Both the position numbers and the translations under genes were made by a program. Below, in pieces: positions 51,764-61,238 of a stretch of DNA of 61,959 nt. Every line of letters begins with the position of its first letter. Position 1 is the first letter of the stretch. The notes under the pieces are model-generated. The model did not search any database. It was given only the letters and a program-made list of their open reading frames with translations, and was not told where the DNA came from. The stretch lies in contig JAAZXM010000018.1 in assembly GCA_014240165.1 (NCBI GenBank), forward strand, positions 1-61,959, given 5' to 3'. This DNA is from Myxococcales bacterium. GTDB taxonomy: Bacteria; Myxococcota_A; UBA9160; UBA4427.

Positions 51764-52717
51764 CTAGGCGTCCCGCTGAGAATCGGGCAAACCGAAAAGG
51801 CCGATGGCCCGGGGAAGCAGGTCAATGGACAGGGGCAATTCACCCGATGCCTCTCCGTCAACATCGAGCGGGGCGACCTCTTCGCCCAAAGCCTCCGCTT
51901 CGATCCGGGTACCGCGATGGACGGAAACCACGGGATGGCCGATATGCTGCCCGGAGTAGAGGGAGGGCAGGTTCCAGATCAGTCGCGGACGCGAGAGCCC
52001 GGCGACCACCACCAGATCGAAGAGTCCATCATCGCATTCGGCATCCGGCGCCATCTTCATGCCCGCACCGCAAAAGCGCCCATTCGCGGCGAGCACCAAC
52101 GAGATCGGCCCCCGATGCACTTCGCGACCATCCACGCGCACGATGGCGGCGGTGGTGGGCCAGCGCGCGATGGCGCCGAGACTGCCCAGGGCAAAGGATG
52201 TTTTCGGGCCAAAACGCTTGGCCTGACGGTTGACCCAATCCACGATCAGACCGCTGAGACCGAAACTCGCTTCGTTGAGAAAATAGCGGGTGCGCTCGCC
52301 ACCCGGGCAATCCCGGTAAACGATCCGGCCGGCGTCCACTCGCCGGCAAACGCCCCCGGCGAGCTGGTCGATGGCCCGTTGCGGATCCAGCGGAACGCCC
52401 ACCGTGCGCGCAAAATCACAGCCCGAACCCAGGGGCAGAATCCCGAGTTCGACCTCTTCGCCCAGGCCGGCCTCCAACAAGCCCGTGACCACTTCGCCCA
52501 GGGTGCCGTCGCCCCCACCCACGATCAATCGTTTGACCCCGGCGCGCACCGCCTCACGTGCGATCCGCCCGGCATCCCGGGGCCCCCGGGTCCGCTCGAT
52601 CTCAAGACCCCCGAGCGACGCAGAAACGGAACCGCGAAGCCGACTCTCGATGCGCGGGAGAAGCCGGGACGCTCTTCCCGCGTGGGGATTCAAAATGGCC
52701 AGGGTCGCTGCGGGCAC
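51764..52717 (-). CDS. Diacylglycerol/lipid kinase family protein
   Basis: 317 residues, GTG start. The DAGK catalytic motif is GGGDGTLGEV; GILPLGSGCDFAR and the later CDDGLFDLVVV match YegS/DgkB-type lipid kinases. It phosphorylates a membrane lipid; the exact lipid is not known. Sits 3 bp from the Qng1-type gene on the same strand. Confidence 0.92.
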   Translation of the reverse strand: MPAATLAILNPHAGRASRLLPRIESRLRGSVSASLGGLEIERTRGPRDAGRIAREAVRAGVKRLIVGGGDGTLGEVVTGLLEAGLGEEVELGILPLGSGCDFARTVGVPLDPQRAIDQLAGGVCRRVDAGRIVYRDCPGGERTRYFLNEASFGLSGLIVDWVNRQAKRFGPKTSFALGSLGAIARWPTTAAIVRVDGREVHRGPISLVLAANGRFCGAGMKMAPDAECDDGLFDLVVVAGLSRPRLIWNLPSLYSGQHIGHPVVSVHRGTRIEAEALGEEVAPLDVDGEASGELPLSIDLLPRAIGLFGLPDSQRDA

Positions 52718-52779
52718 GGCGGGAGAATAACCTGAGTGGCTATTCCGGACAGAGCGGTCGTTTCCCTATAGTGGCCTCC

Positions 52780-53511
52780 ATGTCGAGCAAAGCCAGGAGA
52801 TGGATCGGGCTCACCGCTATAGGCCTCGGCTTGCTCTTCCTGGGGATTTTCGTCCGCGACCGTTTGGGGATCGACCTCGATCCCGAATCGATCCGGACCT
52901 GGGTCCTCGATGCAGGACCCGTGGCCCCCCTGCTCTGCGTCGCCATGGTGGCCCTGCGCAGCGTCATCGGCCTGCCCTCCCAGGTGGTGCTCATCGTTTC
53001 CGGACTCGCCTTCGGGGTGTTCTGGGGAACGGTGTATGGGGCGTTGGGGCTGGAGATCTCGGGCCTCGTGACTTTTCAACTGGCTCGCATCGCCGGGCGC
53101 GACGCTGTGCACCGAAAAATCCCCCAACGCCTGCGTCCGGTGGTGGCTCGCGCGGGCGAACGCCCGGGGGCGGTCTTCATCGCTGTGGGCACGGGCTACC
53201 CCATCGGTGTCCTCACCGCGTACCACGCCCTGGCGGGCGTGACCGCCATGGGGTTCGGTGTCTTCGCTTCTTCCCTTGCGGTGGGGTCTGTGGTGCGAGC
53301 CGGTACCTACGCGTATTTCGGCAACAGCCTCCTGGCGGGCGACCTCGACCGACTCCTGCTGGCCACCGGGCTCATCCTGGTGCTGCTGGCCCTGCCCCTG
53401 CTCTTTCCAAGCGGGCGGGCGCTTCTCGTGCGGGTGGTGATGGGCGAGGATTCCCCCGAGCCGACTACTGGGCCCGATCGCGAAGAAGATTCAGCGCCGA
53501 CCCCGCCTTGA
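52780..53511 (+). CDS. TVP38/TMEM64 (VTT-domain) membrane protein
   Basis: 243 residues. Several membrane helices with the VTT pattern GLPSQVVLIVSGLAFGVFWGTVYGA and FIAVGTGYPIG. Related to DedA and lipid scramblases of the VTT family. The 3' end overlaps the convergent aconitase gene by 47 bp. The start at 52780 lacks a clear ribosome site. Confidence 0.85.
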   Translation: MSSKARRWIGLTAIGLGLLFLGIFVRDRLGIDLDPESIRTWVLDAGPVAPLLCVAMVALRSVIGLPSQVVLIVSGLAFGVFWGTVYGALGLEISGLVTFQLARIAGRDAVHRKIPQRLRPVVARAGERPGAVFIAVGTGYPIGVLTAYHALAGVTAMGFGVFASSLAVGSVVRAGTYAYFGNSLLAGDLDRLLLATGLILVLLALPLLFPSGRALLVRVVMGEDSPEPTTGPDREEDSAPTPP

Positions 53512-55741
53512 ACCAGGCGATCTGCTCCTCGTTCAGGGTGTGCTCGACCTGAAAACCTTCCTCGCTTCCGTCCTCGTGGTGGAGAATCGCCGTGAGGGGA
53601 GTATCGGGCGCGAGGGTGGTGAGCCCGCGCAGACTGATGCGATCGGTCTCAAGCACCTTCTCGTAATCGCCGGGATCGCAGAAGGTCAAGGGCAGCACGC
53701 CCTGCTTCTTCAGGTTCGACTCGTGGATCCGGGCGAAGCTTCGGGTAATGACCGCAGCCGCCCCCAGCAGACGCGGCGACATGGCGGCGTGCTCTCGGCT
53801 GCTGCCCTCGCCATAATTTTCATCCCCCACCACCACCCATCCCAGGCCTTCGGCCTTGTAGTGCCGGGCCACTTCGGGAAAAGCCACGCTGCGCTCGCCG
53901 GAGAGTTGATCGAGTCCCTTCCCCGCTTCCCCGCTAAACGCGTTGATGGCACCGATGAACATGTTGTCGCTGATATTGTCGAGATGACCTCGGAAGCGGA
54001 GCCAGGGACCCGCCATGGAGATGTGATCCGTGGTGCACTTGCCGCGGGCCTTCAGGAGCAGGGGAAGCCGCTCGGCATCCTGCCCGTCCCAGGCCGGGAA
54101 GGGGACGAGTCGTTCCAGGCGCTTGCTCCCGGGGGCGATCTCCACCTCCACGCCCGCGCTCCCATCCGCAGGTGCCTGATAGCCCTCGTAGGAAATCACG
54201 AAACCCTGCTCGGGAATCTCCGGCGCGGGCGCCGGGGGCGCCAGCTTGAAACGGCTGCCATCGGCGGCTTCGAGTTCCCCGTCCAGAGGGTCGAAGTCCA
54301 GAGTGCCCGCCAGCGCATAGGCGATCACGACTTCCGGGCTCGAAATGAAGGAAAGGGTCTCGGGATTGCCATCGTTGCGCTTGGGAAAGTTGCGGTTGTA
54401 GGAGCTGATGATCGAGTTGGCATCGCCCTTTTCGATGTCATCGCGCTTCCACTGGCCGATACACGGGCCACACGCATTGGCGAGTACTGTCGCTCCGATC
54501 GCCTCGAGTTCCTGCAATTGGCCGTCCCGTCCAATGGTCTGTTGAATCTGCTCCGAGCCCGGCGAAACCCAAAGGGTGACCTGGCTCTCGGCCCCATGGG
54601 CCGCTGCCTGGCGCGCCACGTCGGCGGCCCGGGACATATCCTCGTAGGACGAGTTCGTGCAGCTTCCGATCAGCCCGGCACTGAGGGCCAGCGGGTACGC
54701 GTTTTCCCGGGCATCCGCCGCCATCTGCGAGGCCGGGCGCACGAGGTCGGGTGTGTGGGGGCCGACGATATAGGGCTCGAGATTGGAGAGATCGATCTCC
54801 ACCAGGACATCGAAGAAATCCCCAGGCCGGGCAAGCACCTCGTCGTCAGCGCGCAACAATTCGGACTCGGCTGCAGCCAGCTCCGCGATCTCGCCACGCT
54901 CGGTGGCTTCGAGATACGCATGCATCCGGGTGTCGTAGGGGAAGATCGAGGTGGTGGCGCCCAATTCGGCCCCCATGTTGGTGATGGTCCCCTTACCCGT
55001 ACAGCTGATGGACTCGGCGCCCGGGCCGAAATATTCGACCACGCGATTCGTGCCCCCCTTGACCGTGAGTTCGTCGAGCACCTTGAGGATCACGTCCTTG
55101 GGCGAAGCCCAACCACTGAGTTCCCCGGTCAGGTGCACGCCCACCCGGTTCGGGTGGAGCACTTCCCAGGGAAAGTCGGCCATCACGTCCACCGCATCGG
55201 CGCCTCCAACGCCGCATGCGAACATGCCGAGCCCGCCGGCGTTGGGCGTGTGGGAGTCGGTGCCGAGCATCATGCCACCGGGAAAGGCGTATTTCTCGAG
55301 CACCACCTGGTGAATGATGCCCGCCCCCGGACCCCAGAAGCCAATGCCATAGCGCGACGAGCAGCTACGCAGGAAATCATAGACCTCGGAGTTGGTGGTT
55401 CGCGCCGTACCGAGATCCGCATTCGAGCCCTTGTAGGCCTCGATGAGATGGTCGCAATGCACCGTCGTGGGCACGGCGGTTTCGTCCCGGCCGGCCTGCA
55501 TGAACTGGAGGAGTGCCATCTGGGCCGTGGCGTCCTGCATGGCGATGCGATCGGGGCGTAGCAGCAGGTACGCCTCCCCGGGCTCCAACGACTGGCCTTC
55601 GGGATTGTCGAGATGACCCAACAACACCTTCTCGGCGTAGCTCAGTGGGCGGGCCAATCGGCGACGAATCACCTCGAGGCGCTCCTTCATCGTCGCGTAG
55701 GTATTTTCGACCAGTTGGGGCGTCGTTTCGATCACCGGCAT
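53465..55741 (-). CDS. acn: Aconitate hydratase (mitochondrial-type)
   Basis: 758 residues, typical of the mitochondrial-like aconitase. Fe-S ligands are in SCTNSS and ACGPCIGQ; SSREHAAMSPRLLGAAAVI is the substrate-domain signature and GTDSHTPNAGGL the catalytic His/Asp region. It interconverts citrate and isocitrate in the TCA cycle. Shares 47 bp with the TVP38 gene on the other strand. Confidence 0.96.
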   Translation of the reverse strand: MPVIETTPQLVENTYATMKERLEVIRRRLARPLSYAEKVLLGHLDNPEGQSLEPGEAYLLLRPDRIAMQDATAQMALLQFMQAGRDETAVPTTVHCDHLIEAYKGSNADLGTARTTNSEVYDFLRSCSSRYGIGFWGPGAGIIHQVVLEKYAFPGGMMLGTDSHTPNAGGLGMFACGVGGADAVDVMADFPWEVLHPNRVGVHLTGELSGWASPKDVILKVLDELTVKGGTNRVVEYFGPGAESISCTGKGTITNMGAELGATTSIFPYDTRMHAYLEATERGEIAELAAAESELLRADDEVLARPGDFFDVLVEIDLSNLEPYIVGPHTPDLVRPASQMAADARENAYPLALSAGLIGSCTNSSYEDMSRAADVARQAAAHGAESQVTLWVSPGSEQIQQTIGRDGQLQELEAIGATVLANACGPCIGQWKRDDIEKGDANSIISSYNRNFPKRNDGNPETLSFISSPEVVIAYALAGTLDFDPLDGELEAADGSRFKLAPPAPAPEIPEQGFVISYEGYQAPADGSAGVEVEIAPGSKRLERLVPFPAWDGQDAERLPLLLKARGKCTTDHISMAGPWLRFRGHLDNISDNMFIGAINAFSGEAGKGLDQLSGERSVAFPEVARHYKAEGLGWVVVGDENYGEGSSREHAAMSPRLLGAAAVITRSFARIHESNLKKQGVLPLTFCDPGDYEKVLETDRISLRGLTTLAPDTPLTAILHHEDGSEEGFQVEHTLNEEQIAWFKAGSALNLLRDRAQ

Positions 55742-56003
55742 TGCTCTCTCCTGTCGGTTGGGCGCATTCAGGGCGCGCCTTGCCCGGCTCGCTCCTTCGT
55801 GCGACCGAGCGGACTTCGCTGGACCCTCGGGGCGCCGACGGCCGCGGGCCTGCAGGATCCAATACCCCGGGGAGCGCGTGATCCGCTGGGCACCCAGGGG
55901 TTCCGGGGGCGCTCATAGTAGCGCAGGCTCGGGCCTCCATCCCCGCCTTCCCGGCCACAGAACCCGGTCGCGGGGCGGGGCGCTCTTCCGTTAGGATCGG
56001 TTC

Positions 56004-56879
56004 ATGGAGTGCAGCGAGCAACTGATCCTCGCCAGCGACGGCGTATCTCTAAACCTCGTGGAATGGAGCAGCGAGGGCGTCCCCATGCTGCTGCTCCACG
56101 GGTACAGCAACGAAGCCCATATCTGGGACGATTTCATTCCCACGGTGTCGCCCCATTACCGCGTATTGGCCCTGGACCTGCGCGGGCACGGCAACTCGGA
56201 TTGGCATCCCCAGGCCGCCTACGCGTATGACGACCACGTGGCGGACGTGGAGGCCATCGTTGAAAGCCTGGGCATCGACCGTCTGGTGGTGGTGGGCCAT
56301 TCCCTCGGCGGCCGCATCGCCATGCTCTATGGCGGCCGCAACCCCGACAAGTTGGCCGGGCTGGTGATCGTCGACTCCGCTCCCGAACTCGACCATCGGG
56401 GAACCCTGCGCATTTCGATGGAGGCCGCCGAGAACCGCGACCCCAGCTTCGGCTCGGTGGCGGAATACGAACAACTGCTCGTCCACCTCTACCCCGCAGC
56501 CACGGCCGCCTCGATTCGGCGCATGGCCAAACACGGTGTCAAGCAACGCGAGGACGGCCGCTGGATCCTGAAAATGGATATCGCCTTTCGCCAGGCGGTG
56601 GGCGGGAGAGCCGATGGAAGCGACGCCGAAGAAATCGCGGAACTGCACGCCCAGGCCCAGCGGGACATGTGGGACGCCCTTGAGCGCATCCCATGCCCGA
56701 CCCTCGTCGTCCGGGGCGCCGCGTCGGACGTGATGGGCGCCGAGGTGGCCGACCGCATGGCGGACGAGATCCTGGCCAAGGGTCAACTCGCCGTGGTGGG
56801 CCAGGCCGGGCACTCGGTCATGACTGACAACCCCGAGGGCTTCAACGCCGCAATGGCACGCTTCGTCCTGGGGCAATGA
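56004..56879 (+). CDS. Alpha/beta hydrolase
   Basis: 291 residues. LLLHGYSNEAHIWDDF, DLRGHGNSDW, GHSLGGRIAM (Ser nucleophile) and GQAGHSVMTD (His) make a full catalytic set; no signal peptide. Same general family as the enzyme at 47760-48650, substrate unknown. Confidence 0.92.
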   Translation: MECSEQLILASDGVSLNLVEWSSEGVPMLLLHGYSNEAHIWDDFIPTVSPHYRVLALDLRGHGNSDWHPQAAYAYDDHVADVEAIVESLGIDRLVVVGHSLGGRIAMLYGGRNPDKLAGLVIVDSAPELDHRGTLRISMEAAENRDPSFGSVAEYEQLLVHLYPAATAASIRRMAKHGVKQREDGRWILKMDIAFRQAVGGRADGSDAEEIAELHAQAQRDMWDALERIPCPTLVVRGAASDVMGAEVADRMADEILAKGQLAVVGQAGHSVMTDNPEGFNAAMARFVLGQ

Positions 56880-57010
56880 GCGCTTCAAGTCGCACGAACC
56901 GGCTCCGGAGCGGCCCCAAGGGTCTTCGCTAATATCCGCCCCCACCCGCAGGCAGGCTTCGGGATCCGCAAGGAACCCGCCATCCGAACCCAGAAGACGA
57001 GGACCCGGCC

Positions 57011-57718
57011 ATGGTACGCGTGCAACGCCGATTGACCGCCCTTCTGGCAGCGGGTTGGATCTTGACTGCGGGCCCCCTGGCCGCAACTGCCCTGGCCACG
57101 GAGGAGCCCCCCGTTCCCGTCACCGACACCGTCACCGACACCGACGCCGACACCGACGCCGAGTCCGAGTCCGCGGATTCCGCCATCCTGGTCGTAGAGC
57201 GTCTCCACAGCGGACTCCTCGAAGCCATGCAGAACGCCGACGAGTTGGGCTTCCAGGGACGCTTCGACTTGATCCGGCCCGTGGTGGAGCAAACCTTCGA
57301 CCTGAACTTCATGGGTTCGAAATCGGTGGGCCGGCATTGGAAGAAATTGACCCCCGAGGAGCAGGCGCTCTGGCTCGACAAGTTCACCGGCTTCCTGTCG
57401 GCGAATTACGCGGGGAATTTCGACGGCTTCGACGGGGAGAGCTTCGAAACCCTGGGCGAAGAGCCCGCCAAACGGGAGACCCGGGTGGTTCTCACCGAAC
57501 TCCGGGTTCCCGGTTCCGAGGACGTGGTCCTCAACTACCGCCTTCGGGATACGCAGAACGGCTGGCGGATCATCGATATCTACCTCAAGGGCACGGTCAG
57601 CGAACTGGCCCTTCGCCGTTCGGATTTCTCCTCGACCCTCAAGCAGAAGGGCTTCGGCGAATTGGCGGCAGCCGTGGACCAAAAGATCCAGGACCTGCGA
57701 AACAAGGGCGGGGGCTGA
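57011..57718 (+). CDS. mlaC: MlaC-family periplasmic phospholipid carrier
   Basis: 235 residues with a signal peptide (cleavage near ALA, about residue 29). The family core is FDLNFMGSKSVGRHWKKLT, then VVLNYRLRDTQNGWRIIDIYLKGTVSE. MlaC ferries phospholipid between outer and inner membrane. The linker after the signal is a run of Thr-Asp and Ala-Asp pairs coded by hexameric repeats (57120-57171). mlaA is convergent next door, while mlaB, mlaD, mlaE and mlaF are not in the window. Confidence 0.9.
   Translation: MVRVQRRLTALLAAGWILTAGPLAATALATEEPPVPVTDTVTDTDADTDAESESADSAILVVERLHSGLLEAMQNADELGFQGRFDLIRPVVEQTFDLNFMGSKSVGRHWKKLTPEEQALWLDKFTGFLSANYAGNFDGFDGESFETLGEEPAKRETRVVLTELRVPGSEDVVLNYRLRDTQNGWRIIDIYLKGTVSELALRRSDFSSTLKQKGFGELAAAVDQKIQDLRNKGGG
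57120..57171 (+). repeat. Imperfect 6-bp tandem repeat coding Thr/Asp linker in mlaC
   Basis: Repeated ACCGAC and GCCGAC units encode VTDTVTDTDADTDAESES. In-frame multiples of six make length change easy without frameshift. Confidence 0.6.
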
Positions 57719-57753
57719 ACCCCGCTCGGGTTCTCCGCCCGTCGGCCCCTTCG

Positions 57754-58671
57754 CTAGTCCATGGGGCCCGGCACCGGGCGACGGTCTTCTCGGCGAGCCC
57801 AAATCTGGGCCTCGCGGCTCTGAATGAAGCCACTGCGAAGCGCTGAGTAGTAGTCGATGGAGCTTTCCTCCAACGCCTTGATTTCCTCGTAGTGGCTCTC
57901 GCGCTCGGAGAACCCCGAACTCGTGTTGAAAAAGAGCGCATCCACGCCGGGCAGGAAGAAGAAGGTGGGGTGGAATAACGAGTCCACGCCAAGCCCAACC
58001 GCATCTCGGGCATCCGAGGGCCCGAAGAGGGGCAGAACCAGGTAGGGACCGCTGGACACGCCCGCCAGGGTGAGGGTCTGGCCGAAATCCGAGACGTGCC
58101 CCTCGAGCCCCCAGGCTGTGGCGGGATCGAAGAGTCCGCCGATACCCGCCGTGGAATTGATCACCAGACGCACCATCGTGCGCCGGGCATCCATCCATTC
58201 CAGCTGAAAGATATCGTTGACCAGGCTCTGGGTGGAGTTGATGTTGGTGAAGAAGCGCTTCACCGACCGACGCGCGGGCTCGGGCACCAGGAACCGATAA
58301 CCCTCGGTGAGTGGATCGAAGAGGAAGCGATCGATCACGCTGTTGAAACGAAGGGTGACACGATTGACGGGTTCCAGGGGATCGGCGATCTCCACTTCAT
58401 CGAACTCGCTGTCCAGTTCGAAGTCACCGAAATCGCCGAAGTCGTCGACGTCATCGAAGTCGTCGGATTCGGCTGCGGTCGAAGCGGGCTCGAGGCTCAC
58501 CGGGGCGGGTTCCGGGGGCGCGGCCTCGGCGTGAACCGGGGGCTCCACCTCGACGGACGCCGCGTCCAGGCTTGCGTCCGCCGGCCAGGAGCAAGTCAGA
58601 AGCACCAGCCAGGCAAACGCGCCGAGCGCCTGGCCCAGCCACCCGGCAGGGGCAAGCCGAGCAAAGCGCAT
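57754..58671 (-). CDS. mlaA: MlaA (VacJ) outer-membrane lipoprotein-like
   Basis: 305 residues from ATG 58669-58671; an ATG at 58710 is also in frame. A signal-like helix (LGAFAWLVLLTCSW) precedes an acidic linker full of Asp and Phe (DDFDDVDDFGDFGDF), then the MlaA core DPLEPVNRVTLRFN, NINSTQSLVNDIF and LPLFGPSDARDAVGL. MlaA removes surface-exposed phospholipid from the outer leaflet. There is a Cys in LLTCSW that could be lipidated, but the lipobox is not standard. Paired with mlaC across 35 bp. Confidence 0.88.
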   Translation of the reverse strand: MRFARLAPAGWLGQALGAFAWLVLLTCSWPADASLDAASVEVEPPVHAEAAPPEPAPVSLEPASTAAESDDFDDVDDFGDFGDFELDSEFDEVEIADPLEPVNRVTLRFNSVIDRFLFDPLTEGYRFLVPEPARRSVKRFFTNINSTQSLVNDIFQLEWMDARRTMVRLVINSTAGIGGLFDPATAWGLEGHVSDFGQTLTLAGVSSGPYLVLPLFGPSDARDAVGLGVDSLFHPTFFFLPGVDALFFNTSSGFSERESHYEEIKALEESSIDYYSALRSGFIQSREAQIWARREDRRPVPGPMD

Positions 58672-59049
58672 TGCACTCGGTTTTTTCTCGGGCCGATGAG
58701 GTCGATGCATCGGGGCGCAATCTACAGAAGTGCCGCCGCTCGGGATAGCGTCCATACTCAAGATATGGTTAAAAGCACCCGATATTTGTACCCTGGGGGT
58801 TCCGGAGTCCAAAATCGCATGACGCGAGCAAAGCGGGTGGGGTAGTCTGGGGGCCCTCTACTCCAGGCATCCGCGCCTCAGCTTGCCAAAAAGACGATCT
58901 GGTATTCCCCCCGCCGCATTGGCCTGCGGCCCGCAACAAGGTTGGCCCATAGAAGCTGCGACAGCGTTTCCGTGGGGCCCGCCAGGCGCGAGCCGCACGA
59001 GCCGACCAAGAGCCAGTAAAAGCCCGGCGAAGACAGGAGAAGCCAGCCC
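58672..59049. other. 378-bp gap between mlaA and the oxoamine synthase gene
   Basis: Divergent intergenic region. No protein-like frame or strong repeat seen. It should carry the promoters of mlaA and the rightward gene; a GACAGGAGAAG ribosome site lies near its right end. Confidence 0.5.
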
Positions 59050-60231
59050 GTGGACATCTTGCAGAAGTGCGCTGACTACACGCTGCACCGCGAGCTGCGC
59101 CAGGCGGATATCTACCCCTACTACCGAAGCATTTCTTCGCCCCAGGACCCCATGGTCACCATCGACGGCCAGAAGGTCGTGATGCTGGGCTCGAACAACT
59201 ACCTGGGGCTGACCAGCCATCCGGCCGTCAAGGAAGCCTCGGCTGCCGCGGTCCTGCGCTACGGCACGGGCTGCGCCGGCTCGAGGTTGCTCAACGGCAC
59301 CCTGGATATTCACGTCGAACTCGAGGAGCGGCTTGCCGAGTTCATGCAAACCGAGGCCGTGCTGACTTTCTCGACGGGATTCCAAGTTAATTTGGGCGTC
59401 CTGTCCTGCCTCATGGGGCGCCAGGATGTCGCTTTCCTGGACAATATGGACCACGCGTCAATCATCGATGGAGTTCGTCTGGGATTCGGAAAATCCCTGA
59501 AATACAGGCACAACGATATGTCGGACCTCGAAGGGAAGCTGGCCCGAACAGACGATGACAAGGGCAAGCTGATCGTTGTCGACGGGGTGTTCTCCATGGA
59601 GGGCGACATCGCCAAACTCCCGGAGATTGCCAAGCTGAAGCGGACATACGGTGCGCGGCTCTTCGTCGATGACGCTCACGGAGTCGGCGTCATGGGTGAA
59701 TCAGGCCGCGGCACCGGCGAGCACTTCGGCATCGAGGACGAGGTGGATCTCGTGATGGGAACCTTCTCGAAATCCCTGGCCACGGTGGGGGGCTTCATCG
59801 CATCCAGCACCGAGGTGGTGGATTTCATCCGCCACAACGCACGCTCGGGAATCTTTTCCGCCGCCATGCCTCCCGGGACAGCGGCTGCCGCCATCAAGGC
59901 CATCGAGATCATCCGGGCCGAGCCCGAGCGCCGCAGCCAGCTCTGGGAATCCACGTGTTATATGAAGGGAGAACTCGAGGGACTCGGCTTCGATACCGGG
60001 CACTCGGAATCCCCCGTGATCCCCATCGCGGTGGGAGAAGACATCACGGTTTTCTCCATGGCAAAACGTCTCCAGGAAGAGGGCGTCTTCGTCAATCCCA
60101 TCGTGACGCCCGCAGTTCCGCCCGGCCAGGGCATGATCCGCACCTCCTACATGGCCACCCACCGGCGCGAGCACCTCGATCAGGCGCTGACCGCCATCGC
60201 CAAGGTGGGCCGCGAGTTCGACGTCATCTGA
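59050..60231 (+). CDS. Alpha-oxoamine synthase (serine palmitoyltransferase / AONS family)
   Basis: 393 residues, GTG start, with GACAGGAGAAG upstream. Class II PLP fold: SNNYLGLTSHPAVKEA, GTGCAGSRLLNGT, VDDAHGVGVMG and the PLP-lysine in TFSKSLATVGGF (Lys241). The family condenses an acyl-CoA with Ser, Ala or Gly. The position next to mla genes and the pattern VMGTFSKSLATVGGF fit serine palmitoyltransferase-type enzymes, but bioF or 2-amino-3-ketobutyrate ligase cannot be excluded. Confidence 0.87.
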   Translation: MDILQKCADYTLHRELRQADIYPYYRSISSPQDPMVTIDGQKVVMLGSNNYLGLTSHPAVKEASAAAVLRYGTGCAGSRLLNGTLDIHVELEERLAEFMQTEAVLTFSTGFQVNLGVLSCLMGRQDVAFLDNMDHASIIDGVRLGFGKSLKYRHNDMSDLEGKLARTDDDKGKLIVVDGVFSMEGDIAKLPEIAKLKRTYGARLFVDDAHGVGVMGESGRGTGEHFGIEDEVDLVMGTFSKSLATVGGFIASSTEVVDFIRHNARSGIFSAAMPPGTAAAAIKAIEIIRAEPERRSQLWESTCYMKGELEGLGFDTGHSESPVIPIAVGEDITVFSMAKRLQEEGVFVNPIVTPAVPPGQGMIRTSYMATHRREHLDQALTAIAKVGREFDVI

Positions 60232-60261
60232 AAGCGGCTGCCAGAAAACAGGGCAGCGCGT

Positions 60262-61155
60262 TCAGGACGGGCCTGCGGCCAACTTCCGGCGCCCCGCCAT
60301 GTCATCGACGAATTGACGCGCGGTGCGGCCCGAGCGGCTGCCTCGATCCAGCGCCCAGCGCAGCGCCGCCTTGCGAAGTTCGGCATCGAATTCCCCCACC
60401 CCAGCCTGCTCCAGGTAATGAGCGACGATCGCCAAATAGCCTTCCTGGTCGACGCGATAGAAACCCAGTACCAGACCGAAGCGATCGGCCAGGGCGAGTT
60501 TCTCCTCCAGGCCCTCGCCCAGACGAAGCTCGCCCCGTTCATCGAGGCCCGCTTCGAGGTTTTCGGCCATGGACTCGGGCAGCAGGTGTCGGCGGTTGCT
60601 CGTCGCCACGATGCATACGTTTTCCGGCCTCGCTTCCAGGCCGCCATCCAGGGCCGCCTTGAGTTCGCGATAGCCCATCTCCCCGGGACCAAACGAGAGG
60701 TCGTCGCAAAAAACCAGGCAGAGATGCGAACCCGCACATCGCAGGGCCGTGAGCAGCTTGGGGAGTTGGGCGAGATCCGCCCGACCGATCTCGATGATCT
60801 TCAAGCCCTGATCGCCATACCGGGCCAGCAGGCCGCGAACCGCCGATGACTTCCCGGTTCCGCGTTCGCCATGGAGCAACACATTGTTGTAGGGCAGGCC
60901 GCCCAGAAATTGACGCGTGTTTCGCTCGAGCGCCTCCACCGCTTCGTCGACACCCAATAGATCGTCGAGATCGAAGAGAACGGGGTCGACGATGGCGACG
61001 AGACGACCCCCGGTTGCCCCCCCCTCCCAGCGGAAGGCAGCGTCACGCGCGAAGTCAGCGGAGGACGGCGGCGGCGGGGCCACCGCCCCGAGCAGGGACT
61101 CTGTGCGCTCGAGTACGCGTTCCACGCGGTCGAGAAGTCTGCGGATTCTTCCCAT
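60262..61155 (-). CDS. DUF815-family AAA ATPase
   Basis: 297 residues. Walker A GERGTGKSS (96-104), Walker B LVFCDDLSFG, and the flanking NNVLLHG and SNRRHLLPE are DUF815 signatures. AAAGGAG precedes the ATG. Family function is not established; it looks like a DnaA/clamp-loader-type ATPase. Confidence 0.9.
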   Translation of the reverse strand: MGRIRRLLDRVERVLERTESLLGAVAPPPPSSADFARDAAFRWEGGATGGRLVAIVDPVLFDLDDLLGVDEAVEALERNTRQFLGGLPYNNVLLHGERGTGKSSAVRGLLARYGDQGLKIIEIGRADLAQLPKLLTALRCAGSHLCLVFCDDLSFGPGEMGYRELKAALDGGLEARPENVCIVATSNRRHLLPESMAENLEAGLDERGELRLGEGLEEKLALADRFGLVLGFYRVDQEGYLAIVAHYLEQAGVGEFDAELRKAALRWALDRGSRSGRTARQFVDDMAGRRKLAAGPS

Positions 61156-61238
61156 GGGGCTCCTTTGAACTGCGGGGAGTGTAGACGCGAGGCGATCCGT
61201 CGCCTCCCCCAGCCGATCCCGGACTCGAGTACCCTGGC

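Noticed and set aside
53540..55561. 673-codon plus-strand frame opposite aconitase
   Set aside because: Antisense shadow; the aconitase frame has all catalytic motifs.
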